The position numbers were made by a program, and so were the translations under genes. The notes below the pieces were generated by a model. That model did no database searches. It was not told the origin of the DNA and saw only the letters and a list, made by a program, of their open reading frames with translations. 64,000 nt of DNA from Loxodes magnus (taxonomy: Eukaryota; Ciliophora; Karyorelictea; Loxodida; Loxodidae), in the NCBI GenBank assembly GCA_946699065.1, contig CAMPDV010001046.1:1-64000 (forward strand). The letters are read 5' to 3'. Of the stretch, positions 35,563-51,300 are shown in pieces (the stretch's first letter is position 1; the number at the start of each line of letters is the position of its first letter).

Positions 35563-38500
35563 CTAGTTCTGCATTATCAGTGGCTATATCCAGTGATTCA
35601 GAGTTCATCGTATCGGGAAGTGCAGATTATACGGTGAGACTATGGGACGTCAAGACAGGTACCTGTAAGACCATGAGTGGTCACACTAGTTATGTATCAT
35701 CTGTGGCTATATCCGGTGATTCAGAGTTCATCGAATCGGGAAGTTATGATTATACGGTGAGACTATGGGACGTCAAGAAAGGTACCTGTAAGACCATGAG
35801 TGGTCACACTAGTTGTGTATATGCTCTTGCTATATCCAGTGATTCAGAGTTCATCGTATCGGGAAGTTATGATTAGACGGTGAGACTATGGGACGTCAAG
35901 ACAGGTACCTGTAAGACCATGAGTGGTCACACTAGTTTTGTATCATCTGTGGCTATATCCAGTGATTCAGAGTTCATCGAATCGTGAAGTTATGATTATA
36001 CGGTGAGACTATGGGACGTCAAGACAGGTACCTGTAAGACCATGAGTGGTCACACAGATTCTGTAAGATCTGTGGCTATATCCAGTGATTCAGAGTTCAT
36101 CGTATCGGGAAGTTATGATTAGACGGTGAGACTATGGGACGTCAAGACAGGTACCTGTAAGACCATGAGTGGTCACACTAGTTGTGTAAATGCTATGGCT
36201 ATATCCAGTGATTCAGAGTTCATCGAATCGGGAAGTTATGATTATACGGTGAGACTATGGGACGTCAAAACAGGTACCTGTAAGACTATGAGTGGTCACA
36301 CTAGTTATGTATCATCTGTGGCTATATCCAGTGATTCAGAGTTCATCGAATCGGGAAGTTATGATTATACGGTGAGACTATGGGACGTCAAGACAGGTAC
36401 CTGTAAGACCATGAGTGGTCACACTAGTTGTGTAAATGCTATGGCTATATCCAGTGATTCAGAGTTCATCGAATCGGGAAGTTATGATTATACGGTGAGA
36501 CTATGGGACGTCAAGAAAGGTACCTGTAAGACCATGAGTGGTCACACTAGTTATGTATCATCTGTGGCTATATCCAGTGATTCAGAGTTGATCGAATCGG
36601 GAAGTTATGATTATACGGTGAGACTATGGGACGTCAAGACAGGTACCTGTAAGACCATGAGTGGTCACACTAGTTATGTATCATCTGTGGCTATATCCGG
36701 TGATTCAGAGTTCATCGAATCGGGAAGTTATGATTATACGGTGAGACTATGGGACGTCAAGAAAGGTACCTGTAAGACCATGAGTGGTCACACTTATTCT
36801 GTAAATGCTCTTGCTATATCCAGTGATTCAGAGTTCATCGTATCGGGAAGTTATGATTAGACGGTGAGACTATGGGACGTCAAGACAGGTACCTGTAAGA
36901 CCATGAGTGGTCACACTAGTTTTGTATCATCTGTGGCTATATCCAGTGATTCAGAGTTCATCGAATCGGGAAGTTATGATTATACGGTGAGACTATGGGA
37001 CGTCAAGACAGGTACCTGTAAGACCATGAGTGGTCACACAGATTCTGTAAGATCTGTGGCTATATCCAGTGATTCAGAGTTCATCGTATCGGGAAGTTAT
37101 GATTAGACGGTGAGACTATGGGACGTCAAGACAGGTACCTGTAAGACCATGAGTGGTCACACTAGTTGTGTAAATGCTATGGCTATATCCAGTGATTCAT
37201 AGTTCATCGAATCGGGAAGTTATGATTATACGGTGAGACTATGGGACGTCAAGAAAGGTACCTGTAAGACCATGAGTGGTCACACTTATTCTGTAAATGC
37301 TCTTGCTATATCCAGTGATTCAGAGTTCATCGAATCGGGAAGTTATGATTATACGGTGAGACTATGGGACGTCAAGACAGGTACCTGTAAGACCATGAGT
37401 GGTCACACTAGTTGTGTAAATGCTATGGCTATATCCAGTGATTCAGAGTTCATCGAATCGGGAAGTTATGATTATACGGTGAGACTATGGGACGTCAAGA
37501 AAGGTACCTGTAAGACCATGAGTGGTCACACTTATTCTGTAAATGCTCTTGCTATATCCAGTGATTCAGAGTTCATCGAATCGGGAAGTTATGATTATAC
37601 GGTGAGACTATGGGACGTCAAGACAGGTACCTGTAAGACCATGAGTGGTCACACTAGTTGTGTATATGCTGAGGCTATATCCAGTGATTCAGAGTTCATC
37701 GTATCGGGAAGTTATGATTAGACGGTGAGACTATGGGACGTCAAGACAGGTACCTGTAAGACCATGAGTGGTCACACTAGTTGTGTAAATGCTCTTGCTA
37801 TATCCAGTGATTCAGAGTTCATCGTATCGGGAAGTTATGATTATACGGTGAGACTATGGGACGTCAAAACAGGTACCTGTAAGACCATGAGTGGTCACAC
37901 TAGTTATGTATGATCTGTGGCTATATCCAGTGATTCAGAGTTCATCGAATCGGGAAGTTATGATTATACGGTGAGACTATAAGACGTCAAGACAGGTACC
38001 TGTAAGACCATGAGTGGTCACACTAGTTATGTATCATCTGTGGCTATATCCAGTGATTCAGAGTTCATCGAATCGGGAAGTTATGATTATACGGTGAGAC
38101 TATGGGACGTCAAGACAGGTACCTGTAAGACCATGAGTGGTCACACAGATTCTGTAAGTTCTGTGGCTATATCCAGTGATTCAGAGTTCATCGTATCGGG
38201 AAGTGCAGATAAGACGGTGAGACTATGGGATGTCAAGACAGGTACCTGTAAGACCATGAGTGGTCACACTAGTTATGTATCATCTGTGGCTATATCCAGT
38301 GATTCAGAGTTCATCGTATCGGGAAGTTATGATTATACGGTGAGACTATGGGACGTCAAGACAGGTACCTGTAAGACCATGAGTGGTCACACTAGTTGTG
38401 TATATGCTGAGGCTATATCCAGTGATTCAGAGTTCATCGTATCGGGAAGTTATGATTAGACGGTGAGACTATGGGACGTCAAGACAGGTACCTGTAAGAC

Positions 38501-39621
38501 CATGAGTGGTCACACTAGTTGTGTAAATGCTATGGCTATATCCAGTGATTCAGAGTTCATCGAATCGGGAAGTTATGATTATACGGTGAGACTATGGGAC
38601 GTCAAGAAAGGTACCTGTAAGACCATGAGTGGTCACACTTATTCTGTAAATGCTCTTGCTATATCCAGTGATTCAGAGTTCATCGTATCGGGAAGTTATG
38701 ATAATACGGTGAGACTATGGGACGTCAAGACAGGTACCTGTAAGACTATGAGTGGTCACACTAGTTATGTATTATCTGTGGCTATATCCAGTGATTCAGA
38801 GTTCATCGAATCGGGAAGTTATGATTATACGGTGAGACTATGGGACGTCAAGACAGGTACCTGTAAGACCATGAGTGGTCACACTAGTTATGTATATGCT
38901 GTGGCTATATCCAGTGATTCAGAGTTCATCGAATCGGGAAGTTATGATTATACGGTGAGACTATGGGACGTCAAGACAGGTACCTGTAAGACCATGAGTG
39001 GTCACACTAGTTATGTATATGCTGTGGCTATATCCAGTGATTCAGAGTTCATCGAATCGGGAAGTTATGATTATACGGTGAGACTATGGGACGTCAAGAC
39101 AGGTACCTGTAAGACCATGAGTGGTCACACTAGTTTTGTATCATCTGTGGCTATATCCAGTGATTCAGAGTTCATCGTATCGGGAAGTGCAGATAAGACG
39201 GTGAGACTATGGGACGTCAAGACAGGTACCTGTAAGACTATGAGTGGTCACACTAGTTATGTATTATCTGTGGCTATATCCAGTGATTCAGAGTTCATCG
39301 AATCGGGAAGTTATGATTATACGGTGAGACTATGGGACGTCAAGACAGGTACCTGTAAGACCATGAGTGGTCACACTAGTTTTGTATGATCTGTGGCTAT
39401 ATCCAGTGATTCAGAGTTCATCGTATCGGGAAGTGCAGATAAGACGGTGAGACTATGGGACGTCAAGACAGGTACCTGTAAGACCATGAGTGGTCACACT
39501 AGTTATGTATCATCTGTGGCTATATCCAGTGATTCAGAGTTCATCGTATCGGGAAGTTATGATTAGACGGTGAGACTATGGGACGTCAAAACAGGTACCT
39601 GTAAGACTATGAGTGGTCACC
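35563..39621 (+). CDS. WD40-repeat reading frame, segment 2 (shifted by one base)
   Basis: The same 41-residue units continue for about 33 copies, displaced by one base relative to segment 1. The segment starts and ends at the same deletion type (CACCTAG). It includes one TCG TGA AGT (near 35985), where the usual Gly of SGS would read Trp, and an in-frame TAG in place of a Glu codon near 37200. Both are tolerated only if those codons are sense. It is a continuation of the array rather than a separate gene. Confidence 0.3.
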
Positions 39622-42600
39622 TAGTTCTGCATTATCAGTGGCTATATCCAGTGATTCAGAGTTCATCGTATCGGGAAGTGCAGATTATACGGTGAGACTA
39701 TGGGACGTCAAGACAGGTACCTGTAAGACCATGAGTGGTCACACTAGTTATGTATCATCTGTGGCTATATCCGGTGATTCAGAGTTCATCGAATCGGGAA
39801 GTTATGATTATACGGTGAGACTATGGGACGTCAAGAAAGGTACCTGTAAGACCATGAGTGGTCACACTAGTTGTGTATATGCTGAGGCTATATCCAGTGA
39901 TTCAGAGTTCATCGTATCGGGAAGTTATGATTAGACGGTGAGACTATGGGACGTCAAGACAGGTACCTGTAAGACCATGAGTGGTCACACTTATTCTGTA
40001 AATGCTCTTGCTATATCCAGTGATTCAGAGTTCATCGTATCGGGAAGTGCAGATTATACGGTGAGACTATGGGACGTCAAGACAGGTACCTGTAAGACCA
40101 TGAGTGGTCACACTAATGTTGTATATGCTGTGGCTATATCCAGTGATTCAGAGTTCATCGTATCGGGAAGTTATGATTAGACGGTGAGACTATGGGACGT
40201 CAAGACAGGTACCTGTAAGACCATGAGTGGTCACACTAGTTATGTATATGCTGTGGCTATATCCAGTGATTCAGAGTTCATCGAATCGGGAAGTTATGAT
40301 TATACGGTGAGACTATGGGACGTCAAGACAGGTACCTGTAAGACCATGAGTGGTCACACTTATTCTGTAAATGCTCTTGCTATATCCAGTGATTCAGAGT
40401 TCATCGTATCGGGAAGTTATGATTATACGGTGAGACTATGGGACGTCAAGACAGGTACCTGTAAGACCATGAGTGGTCACACTAGTTATGTATATGCTGT
40501 GGCTATATCCAGTGATTCAGAGTTCATCGAATCGGGAAGTTATGATTATACGGTGAGACTATGGGACGTCAAGACAGGTACCTGTAAGACCATGAGTGGT
40601 CACACTAGTTATGTATCATCTGTGGCTATATCCAGTGATTCAGAGTTCATCGAATCGGGAAGTTATGATTATACGGTGAGACTATGGGACGTCAAGACAG
40701 GTACCTGTAAGACCATGAGTGGTCACACTTATTCTGTAAATGCTCTTGCTATATCCAGTGATTCAGAGTTCATCGTATCGGGAAGTTATGATTATACGGT
40801 GAGACTATGGGACGTCAAGACAGGTACCTGTAAGACCATGAGTGGTCACACTAGTTATGTATCATCTGTGGCTATATCCAGTGATTCAGAGTTCATCGAA
40901 TCGGGAAGTTATGATTATACGGTGAGACTATGGGACGTCAAGACAGGTACCTGTAAGACCATGAGTGGTCACACTAGTTTTGTATCATCTGTGGCTATAT
41001 CCAGTGATTCAGAGTTCATCGTATCGGGAAGTTATGATAATACGGTGAGACTATGGGACGTCAAGACAGGTACCTGTAAGACCATGAGTGGTCACACTAG
41101 TTCTGCATTATCAGTGGCTATATCCAGTGATTCAGAGTTCATCGAATCGGGAAGTTATGATTATACGGTGAGACTATGGGACGTCAAGACAGGTACCTGT
41201 AAGACCATGAGTGGTCACACAGATTCTGTAAGTTCTGTGGCTATATCCAGTGATTCAGAGTTCATCGTATCGGGAAGTGCAGATAAGACGGTGAGACTAT
41301 GGGATGTCAAGACAGGTACCTGTAAGACCATGAGTGGTCACACTAGTTATGTATCATCTGTGGCTATATCCAGTGATTCAGAGTTCATCGTATCGGGAAG
41401 TTATGATTAGACGGTGAGACTATGGGACGTCAAGACAGGTACCTGTAAGACCATGAGTGGTCACACTAGTTGTGTATATGCTGAGGCTATATCCAGTGAT
41501 TCAGAGTTCATCGTATCGGGAAGTTATGATTAGACGGTGAGACTATGGGACGTCAAGACAGGTACCTGTAAGACCATGAGTGGTCACACTAGTTGTGTAA
41601 ATGCTATGGCTATATCCAGTGATTCAGAGTTCATCGAATCGGGAAGTTATGATTATACGGTGAGACTATGGGACGTCAAGAAAGGTACCTGTAAGACCAT
41701 GAGTGGTCACACTTATTCTGTAAATGCTCTTGCTATATCCAGTGATTCAGAGTTCATCGTATCGGGAAGTTATGATAATACGGTGAGACTATGGGACGTC
41801 AAGACAGGTACCTGTAAGACTATGAGTGGTCACACTAGTTATGTATTATCTGTGGCTATATCCAGTGATTCAGAGTTCATCGAATCGGGAAGTTATGATT
41901 ATACGGTGAGACTATGGGACGTCAAGACAGGTACCTGTAAGACCATGAGTGGTCACACTAGTTATGTATCATCTGTGGCTATATCCAGTGATTCAGAGTT
42001 CATCGAATCGGGAAGTTATGATTATACGGTGAGACTATGGGACGTCAAGACAGGTACCTGTAAGACCATGAGTGGTCACACAGATTCTGTAAGATCTGTG
42101 GCTATATCCAGTGATTCAGAGTTCATCGTATCGGGAAGTTATGATTATTCGGTGAGACTATGGGACGTCAAAACAGGTACCTGTAAGACCATGAGTGGTC
42201 ACACTAGTTATGTATCATCTGTGGCTATATCCAGTGATTCAGAGTTCATCGAATCGGGAAGTTATGATTATACGGTGAGACTATGGGACGTCAAGAAAGG
42301 TACCTGTAAGACCATGAGTGGTCACACTAGTTCTTCATTATCAGTGGCTATATCCAGTGATTCAGAGTTCATCGAATCGGGAAGTTATGATTATACGGTG
42401 AGACTATGGGACGTCAAGACAGGTACCTGTAAGACCATGAGTGGTCACACAGATTCTGTAAGATCTGTGGCTATATCCAGTGATTCAGAGTTCATCGTAT
42501 CGGGAAGTGCAGATAAGACGGTGAGACTATGGGATGTCAAGACAGGTACCTGTAAGACCATGAGTGGTCACACTAGTTATGTATCATCTGTGGCTATATC

Positions 42601-45345
42601 CAGTGATTCAGAGTTCATCGTATCGGGAAGTTATGATTAGACGGTGAGACTATGGGACGTCAAAACAGGTACCTGTAAGACTATGAGTGGTCACCTAGTT
42701 CTGCATTATCAGTGGCTATATCCAGTGATTCAGAGTTCATCGTATCGGGAAGTGCAGATTATACGGTGAGACTATGGGACGTCAAGACAGGTACCTGTAA
42801 GACCATGAGTGGTCACACTAGTTATGTATCATCTGTGGCTATATCCGGTGATTCAGAGTTCATCGAATCGGGAAGTTATGATTATACGGTGAGACTATGG
42901 GACGTCAAGAAAGGTACCTGTAAGACCATGAGTGGTCACACTAGTTGTGTATATGCTGAGGCTATATCCAGTGATTCAGAGTTCATCGTATCGGGAAGTT
43001 ATGATTAGACGGTGAGACTATGGGACGTCAAGACAGGTACCTGTAAGACCATGAGTGGTCACACTTATTCTGTAAATGCTCTTGCTATATCCAGTGATTC
43101 AGAGTTCATCGTATCGGGAAGTGCAGATTATACGGTGAGACTATGGGACGTCAAGACAGGTACCTGTAAGACCATGAGTGGTCACACTAATGTTGTATAT
43201 GCTGTGGCTATATCCAGTGATTCAGAGTTCATCGTATCGGGAAGTTATGATTAGACGGTGAGACTATGGGACGTCAAGACAGGTACCTGTAAGACCATGA
43301 GTGGTCACACTAGTTATGTATATGCTGTGGCTATATCCAGTGATTCAGAGTTCATCGAATCGGGAAGTTATGATTATACGGTGAGACTATGGGACGTCAA
43401 GACAGGTACCTGTAAGACCATGAGTGGTCACACTTATTCTGTAAATGCTCTTGCTATATCCAGTGATTCAGAGTTCATCGTATCGGGAAGTTATGATTAT
43501 ACGGTGAGACTATGGGACGTCAAGACAGGTACCTGTAAGACCATGAGTGGTCACACTAGTTATGTATCATCTGTGGCTATATCCAGTGATTCAGAGTTCA
43601 TCGAATCGGGAAGTTATGATTATACGGTGAGACTATGGGACGTCAAGACAGGTACCTGTAAGACCATGAGTGGTCACACTAGTTTTGTATCATCTGTGGC
43701 TATATCCAGTGATTCAGAGTTCATCGTATCGGGAAGTTATGATAATACGGTGAGACTATGGGACGTCAAGACAGGTACCTGTAAGACCATGAGTGGTCAC
43801 ACTAGTTCTGCATTATCAGTGGCTATATCCAGTGATTCAGAGTTCATCGAATCGGGAAGTTATGATTATACGGTGAGACTATGGGACGTCAAGACAGGTA
43901 CCTGTAAGACCATGAGTGGTCACACAGATTCTGTAAGTTCTGTGGCTATATCCAGTGATTCAGAGTTCATCGTATCGGGAAGTGCAGATAAGACGGTGAG
44001 ACTATGGGATGTCAAGACAGGTACCTGTAAGACCATGAGTGGTCACACTAGTTATGTATCATCTGTGGCTATATCCAGTGATTCAGAGTTCATCGTATCG
44101 GGAAGTTATGATTAGACGGTGAGACTATGGGACGTCAAGACAGGTACCTGTAAGACCATGAGTGGTCACACTAGTTGTGTATATGCTGAGGCTATATCCA
44201 GTGATTCAGAGTTCATCGTATCGGGAAGTTATGATTAGACGGTGAGACTATGGGACGTCAAGACAGGTACCTGTAAGACCATGAGTGGTCACACTAGTTG
44301 TGTAAATGCTATGGCTATATCCAGTGATTCAGAGTTCATCGAATCGGGAAGTTATGATTATACGGTGAGACTATGGGACGTCAAGAAAGGTACCTGTAAG
44401 ACCATGAGTGGTCACACTTATTCTGTAAATGCTCTTGCTATATCCAGTGATTCAGAGTTCATCGTATCGGGAAGTTATGATAATACGGTGAGACTATGGG
44501 ACGTCAAGACAGGTACCTGTAAGACTATGAGTGGTCACACTAGTTATGTATTATCTGTGGCTATATCCAGTGATTCAGAGTTCATCGAATCGGGAAGTTA
44601 TGATTATACGGTGAGACTATGGGACGTCAAGACAGGTACCTGTAAGACCATGAGTGGTCACACTAGTTATGTATCATCTGTGGCTATATCCAGTGATTCA
44701 GAGTTCATCGAATCGGGAAGTTATGATTATACGGTGAGACTATGGGACGTCAAGACAGGTACCTGTAAGACCATGAGTGGTCACACAGATTCTGTAAGAT
44801 CTGTGGCTATATCCAGTGATTCAGAGTTCATCGTATCGGGAAGTTATGATTATTCGGTGAGACTATGGGACGTCAAAACAGGTACCTGTAAGACCATGAG
44901 TGGTCACACTAGTTATGTATCATCTGTGGCTATATCCAGTGATTCAGAGTTCATCGAATCGGGAAGTTATGATTATACGGTGAGACTATGGGACGTCAAG
45001 AAAGGTACCTGTAAGACCATGAGTGGTCACACTAGTTCTTCATTATCAGTGGCTATATCCAGTGATTCAGAGTTCATCGAATCGGGAAGTTATGATTATA
45101 CGGTGAGACTATGGGACGTCAAGACAGGTACCTGTAAGACCATGAGTGGTCACACAGATTCTGTAAGATCTGTGGCTATATCCAGTGATTCAGAGTTCAT
45201 CGTATCGGGAAGTGCAGATAAGACGGTGAGACTATGGGATGTCAAGACAGGTACCTGTAAGACCATGAGTGGTCACACTAGTTATGTATCATCTGTGGCT
45301 ATATCCAGTGATTCAGAGTTCATCGTATCGGGAAGTTATGATTAG
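39422..45345 (+). repeat. Higher-order repeat of about 25 units, second copy shortened
   Basis: Blocks starting near 39638 and 42712 match at an offset of 3,074 bp. From about 40500 onward the offset drops to 2,705 bp (369 bp less), so three units are missing from the second copy. Both copies begin with the CACCTAG deletion unit. A less similar relative begins near 35563. Confidence 0.8.
39622..42693 (+). CDS. WD40-repeat reading frame, segment 3 (shifted again)
   Basis: About 25 units in the third frame, bounded on both sides by the CACCTAG deletion. Its content is closely repeated in the first part of segment 4 at an offset of 3,074 bp (25 units minus the deleted base), showing that the deletion was copied along with its block. 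It contains the unit type NVVYA (near 40115), which recurs in later blocks. Confidence 0.3.
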
Positions 45346-48300
45346 ACGGTGAGACTATGGGACGTCAAAACAGGTACCTGTAAGACCATGAGTGGTCACA
45401 CTAGTTGTGTATATGCTGAGGCTATATCCAGTGATTCAGAGTTCATCGTATCGGGAAGTTATGATTAGACGGTGAGACTATGGGACGTCAAGACAGGTAC
45501 CTGTAAGACCATGAGTGGTCACACTAGTTATGTATCATCTGTGGCTATATCCAGTGATTCAGAGTTCATCGAATCGGGAAGTTATGATTATACGGTGAGA
45601 CTATGGGACGTCAAGAAAGGTACCTGTAAGACCATGAGTGGTCACACTAGTTATGTATCATCTGTGGCTATATCCAGTGATTCAGAGTTCATCGAATCGG
45701 GAAGTTATGATTATACGGTGAGACTATAAGACGTCAAGACAGGTACCTGTAAGACCATGAGTGGTCACACTAGTTATGTATCATCTGTGGCTATATCCAG
45801 TGATTCAGAGTTCATCGAATCGGGAAGTTATGATTATACGGTGAGACTATGGGACGTCAAGAAAGGTACCTGTAAGACCATGAGTGGTCACACTAGTTAT
45901 GTATCATCTGTGGCTATATCCAGTGATTCAGAGTTCATCGAATCGGGAAGTTATGATTATACGGTGAGACTATGGGACGTCAAGAAAGGTACCTGTAAGA
46001 CCATGAGTGGTCACACTTATTCTGTAAATGCTCTTGCTATATCCAGTGATTCAGAGTTCATCGTATCGGGAAGTTATGATAATACGGTGAGACTATGGGA
46101 CGTCAAGACAGGTACCTGTAAGACTATGAGTGGTCACACTAGTTATGTATTATCTGTGGCTATATCCAGTGATTCAGAGTTCATCGAATCGGGAAGTTAT
46201 GATTATACGGTGAGACTATGGGACGTCAAGACAGGTACCTGTAAGACCATGAGTGGTCACACTAGTTTTGTATCATCTGTGGCTATATCCAGTGATTCAT
46301 TGTTCATCGTATCGGGAAGTGCAGATTATACGGTGAGACTATGGGACGTCAAGACAGGTACCTGTAAGACCATGAGTGGTCACACTAATGTTGTATATGC
46401 TGTGGCTATATCCAGTGATTCAGAGTTCATCGTATCGGGAAGTTATGATTAGACGGTGAGACTATGGGACGTCAAGACAGGTACCTGTAAGACCATGAGT
46501 GGTCACACTAGTTATGTATATGCTGTGGCTATATCCAGTGATTCAGAGTTCATCGAATCGGGAAGTTATGATTATACGGTGAGACTATGGGACGTCAAGA
46601 CAGGTACCTGTAAGACCATGAGTGGTCACACTAGTTGTGTAAATGCTATGGCTATATCCAGTGATTCAGAGTTCATCGAATCGGGAAGTTATGATTATAC
46701 GGTGAGACTATGGGACGTCAAGAAAGGTACCTGTAAGACCATGAGTGGTCACACTTATTCTGTAAATGCTCTTGCTATATCCAGTGATTCAGAGTTCATC
46801 GTATCGGGAAGTTATGATAATACGGTGAGACTATGGGACGTCAAGACAGGTACCTGTAAGACTATGAGTGGTCACACTAGTTATGTATTATCTGTGGCTA
46901 TATCCAGTGATTCAGAGTTCATCGTATCGGGAAGTTATGATTATACGGTGAGACTATGGGACGTCAAGACAGGTACCTGTAAGACCATGAGTGGTCACAC
47001 TAGTTATGTATATGCTGTGGCTATATCCAGTGATTCAGAGTTCATCGAATCGGGAAGTTATGATTAGACGGTGAGACTATGGGACGTCAAGACAGGTACC
47101 TGTAAGACCATGAGTGGTCACACTAGTTGTGTAAATGCTATGGCTATATCCAGTGATTCAGAGTTCATCGTATCGGGAAGTTATGATTATACGGTGAGAC
47201 TATGGGACGTCAAGACAGGTACCTGTAAGACCATGAGTGGTCACACTAGTTTTGTATCATCTGTGGCTATATCCAGTGATTCAGAGTTCATCGAATCGGG
47301 AAGTTATGATTATACGGTGAGACTATGGGACGTCAAGACAGGTACCTGTAAGACCATGAGTGGTCACACTAGTTGTGTAAATGCTATGGCTATATCCAGT
47401 GATTCAGAGTTCATCGAATCGGGAAGTTATGATTATACGGTGAGACTATGGGACGTCAAGACAGGTACCTGTAAGACCATGAGTGGTCACACTAGTTGTG
47501 TAAATGCTATGGCTATATCCAGTGATTCAGAGTTCATCGTATCGGGAAGTTATGATAATACGGTGAGACTATGGGACGTCAAGACAGGTACCTGTAAGAC
47601 TATGAGTGGTCACACTAGTTATGTATTATCTGTGGCTATATCCAGTGATTCAGAGTTCATCGAATCGGGAAGTTATGATTATACGGTGAGACTATGGGAC
47701 GTCAAGACAGGTACCTGTAAGACCATGAGTGGTCACACTAGTTATGTATCATCTGTGGCTATATCCAGTGATTCAGAGTTCATCGAATCGGGAAGTTATG
47801 ATTATACGGTGAGACTATGGGACGTCAAGACAGGTACCTGTAAGACCATGAGTGGTCACACTAGTTGTGTATATGCTGAGGCTATATCCAGTGATTCAGA
47901 GTTCATCGTATCGGGAAGTTATGATTATACGGTGAGACTATGGGACGTCAAGACAGGTACCTGTAAGACTATGAGTGGTCACACTAGTTATGTATTATCT
48001 GTGGCTATATCCAGTGATTCAGAGTTCATCGAATCGGGAAGTTATGATTATACGGTGAGACTATGGGACGTCAAGACAGGTACCTGTAAGACCATGAGTG
48101 GTCACACTAGTTCTTCATTATCAGTGGCTATATCCAGTGATTCAGAGTTCATCGAATCGGGAAGTTATGATTATACGGTGAGACTATGGGACGTCAAGAC
48201 AGGTACCTGTAAGACCATGAGTGGTCACACAGATTCTGTAAGATCTGTGGCTATATCCAGTGATTCAGAGTTCATCGTATCGGGAAGTGCAGATAAGACG

Positions 48301-51300
48301 GTGAGACTATGGGATGTCAAGACAGGTACCTGTAAGACCATGAGTGGTCACACTAGTTATGTATCATCTGTGGCTATATCCAGTGATTCAGAGTTCATCG
48401 TATCGGGAAGTTATGATTAGACGGTGAGACTATGGGACGTCAAAACAGGTACCTGTAAGACCATGAGTGGTCACACTAGTTGTGTATATGCTGAGGCTAT
48501 ATCCAGTGATTCAGAGTTCATCGTATCGGGAAGTTATGATTAGACGGTGAGACTATGGGACGTCAAGACAGGTACCTGTAAGACCATGAGTGGTCACACT
48601 AGTTATGTATCATCTGTGGCTATATCCAGTGATTCAGAGTTCATCGAATCGGGAAGTTATGATTATACGGTGAGACTATGGGACGTCAAGAAAGGTACCT
48701 GTAAGACCATGAGTGGTCACACTAGTTATGTATCATCTGTGGCTATATCCAGTGATTCAGAGTTCATCGAATCGGGAAGTGGAGATTATACGGTGAGACT
48801 ATGGGACGTCAAGACAGGTACCTGTAAGACCATGAGTGGTCACACTAGTTCTTCATTATCAGTGGCTATATCCAGTGATTCAGAGTTCATCGTATCGGGA
48901 AGTTATGATTAGACGGTGAGACTATGGGACGTCAAAACAGGTACCTGTAAGACCATGAGTGGTCACACTAGTTATGTATGATCTGTGGCTATATCCAGTG
49001 ATTCAGAGTTCATCGTATCGGGAAGTTATGATTATACGGTGAGACTATAAGACGTCAAGACAGGTACCTGTAAGACCATGAGTGGTCACACTAGTTATGT
49101 ATCATCTGTGGCTATATCCAGTGATTCAGAGTTCATCGAATCGGGAAGTTATGATTATACGGTGAGACTATGGGACGTCAAGAAAGGTACCTGTAAGACC
49201 ATGAGTGGTCACACTAGTTATGTATCATCTGTGGCTATATCCAGTGATTCAGAGTTCATCGAATCGGGAAGTTATGATTATACGGTGAGACTATGGGACG
49301 TCAAGAAAGGTACCTGTAAGACCATGAGTGGTCACACTTATTCTGTAAATGCTCTTGCTATATCCAGTGATTCAGAGTTCATCGTATCGGGAAGTTATGA
49401 TAATACGGTGAGACTATGGGACGTCAAGACAGGTACCTGTAAGACTATGAGTGGTCACACTAGTTATGTATTATCTGTGGCTATATCCAGTGATTCAGAG
49501 TTCATCGAATCGGGAAGTTATGATTATACGGTGAGACTATGGGACGTCAAGACAGGTACCTGTAAGACCATGAGTGGTCACACTAGTTTTGTATCATCTG
49601 TGGCTATATCCAGTGATTCATTGTTCATCGTATCGGGAAGTGCAGATTATACGGTGAGACTATGGGACGTCAAGACAGGTACCTGTAAGACCATGAGTGG
49701 TCACACTAATGTTGTATATGCTGTGGCTATATCCAGTGATTCAGAGTTCATCGTATCGGGAAGTTATGATTAGACGGTGAGACTATGGGACGTCAAGACA
49801 GGTACCTGTAAGACCATGAGTGGTCACACTAGTTATGTATATGCTGTGGCTATATCCAGTGATTCAGAGTTCATCGAATCGGGAAGTTATGATTATACGG
49901 TGAGACTATGGGACGTCAAGACAGGTACCTGTAAGACCATGAGTGGTCACACTAGTTGTGTAAATGCTATGGCTATATCCAGTGATTCAGAGTTCATCGA
50001 ATCGGGAAGTTATGATTATACGGTGAGACTATGGGACGTCAAGAAAGGTACCTGTAAGACCATGAGTGGTCACACTTATTCTGTAAATGCTCTTGCTATA
50101 TCCAGTGATTCAGAGTTCATCGTATCGGGAAGTTATGATAATACGGTGAGACTATGGGACGTCAAGACAGGTACCTGTAAGACTATGAGTGGTCACACTA
50201 GTTATGTATTATCTGTGGCTATATCCAGTGATTCAGAGTTCATCGTATCGGGAAGTTATGATTATACGGTGAGACTATGGGACGTCAAGACAGGTACCTG
50301 TAAGACCATGAGTGGTCACACTAGTTATGTATATGCTGTGGCTATATCCAGTGATTCAGAGTTCATCGAATCGGGAAGTTATGATTATACGGTGAGACTA
50401 TGGGACGTCAAGACAGGTACCTGTAAGACCATGAGTGGTCACACTAGTTGTGTAAATGCTATGGCTATATCCAGTGATTCAGAGTTCATCGTATCGGGAA
50501 GTTATGATTATACGGTGAGACTATGGGACGTCAAGACAGGTACCTGTAAGACCATGAGTGGTCACACTAGTTTTGTATCATCTGTGGCTATATCCAGTGA
50601 TTCAGAGTTCATCGAATCGGGAAGTTATGATTATACGGTGAGACTATGGGACGTCAAGACAGGTACCTGTAAGACCATGATTGGTCACACTAGTTGTGTA
50701 AATGCTATGGCTATATCCAGTGATTCAGAGTTCATCGAATCGGGAAGTTATGATTATACGGTGAGACTATGGGACGTCAAGACAGGTACCTGTAAGACCA
50801 TGAGTGGTCACACTAGTTGTGTAAATGCTATGGCTATATCCAGTGATTCAGAGTTCATCGTATCGGGAAGTTATGATAATACGGTGAGACTATGGGACGT
50901 CAAGACAGGTACCTGTAAGACTATGAGTGGTCACACTAGTTATGTATTATCTGTGGCTATATCCAGTGATTCAGAGTTCATCGAATCGGGAAGTTATGAT
51001 TATACGGTGAGACTATGGGACGTCAAGACAGGTACCTGTAAGACCATGAGTGGTCACACTAGTTATGTATCATCTGTGGCTATATCCAGTGATTCAGAGT
51101 TCATCGAATCGGGAAGTTATGATTATACGGTGAGACTATGGGACGTCAAGACAGGTACCTGTAAGACCATGAGTGGTCACACTAGTTGTGTATATGCTGA
51201 GGCTATATCCAGTGATTCAGAGTTCATCGTATCGGGAAGTTATGATTATACGGTGAGACTATGGGACGTCAAGACAGGTACCTGTAAGACTATGAGTGGT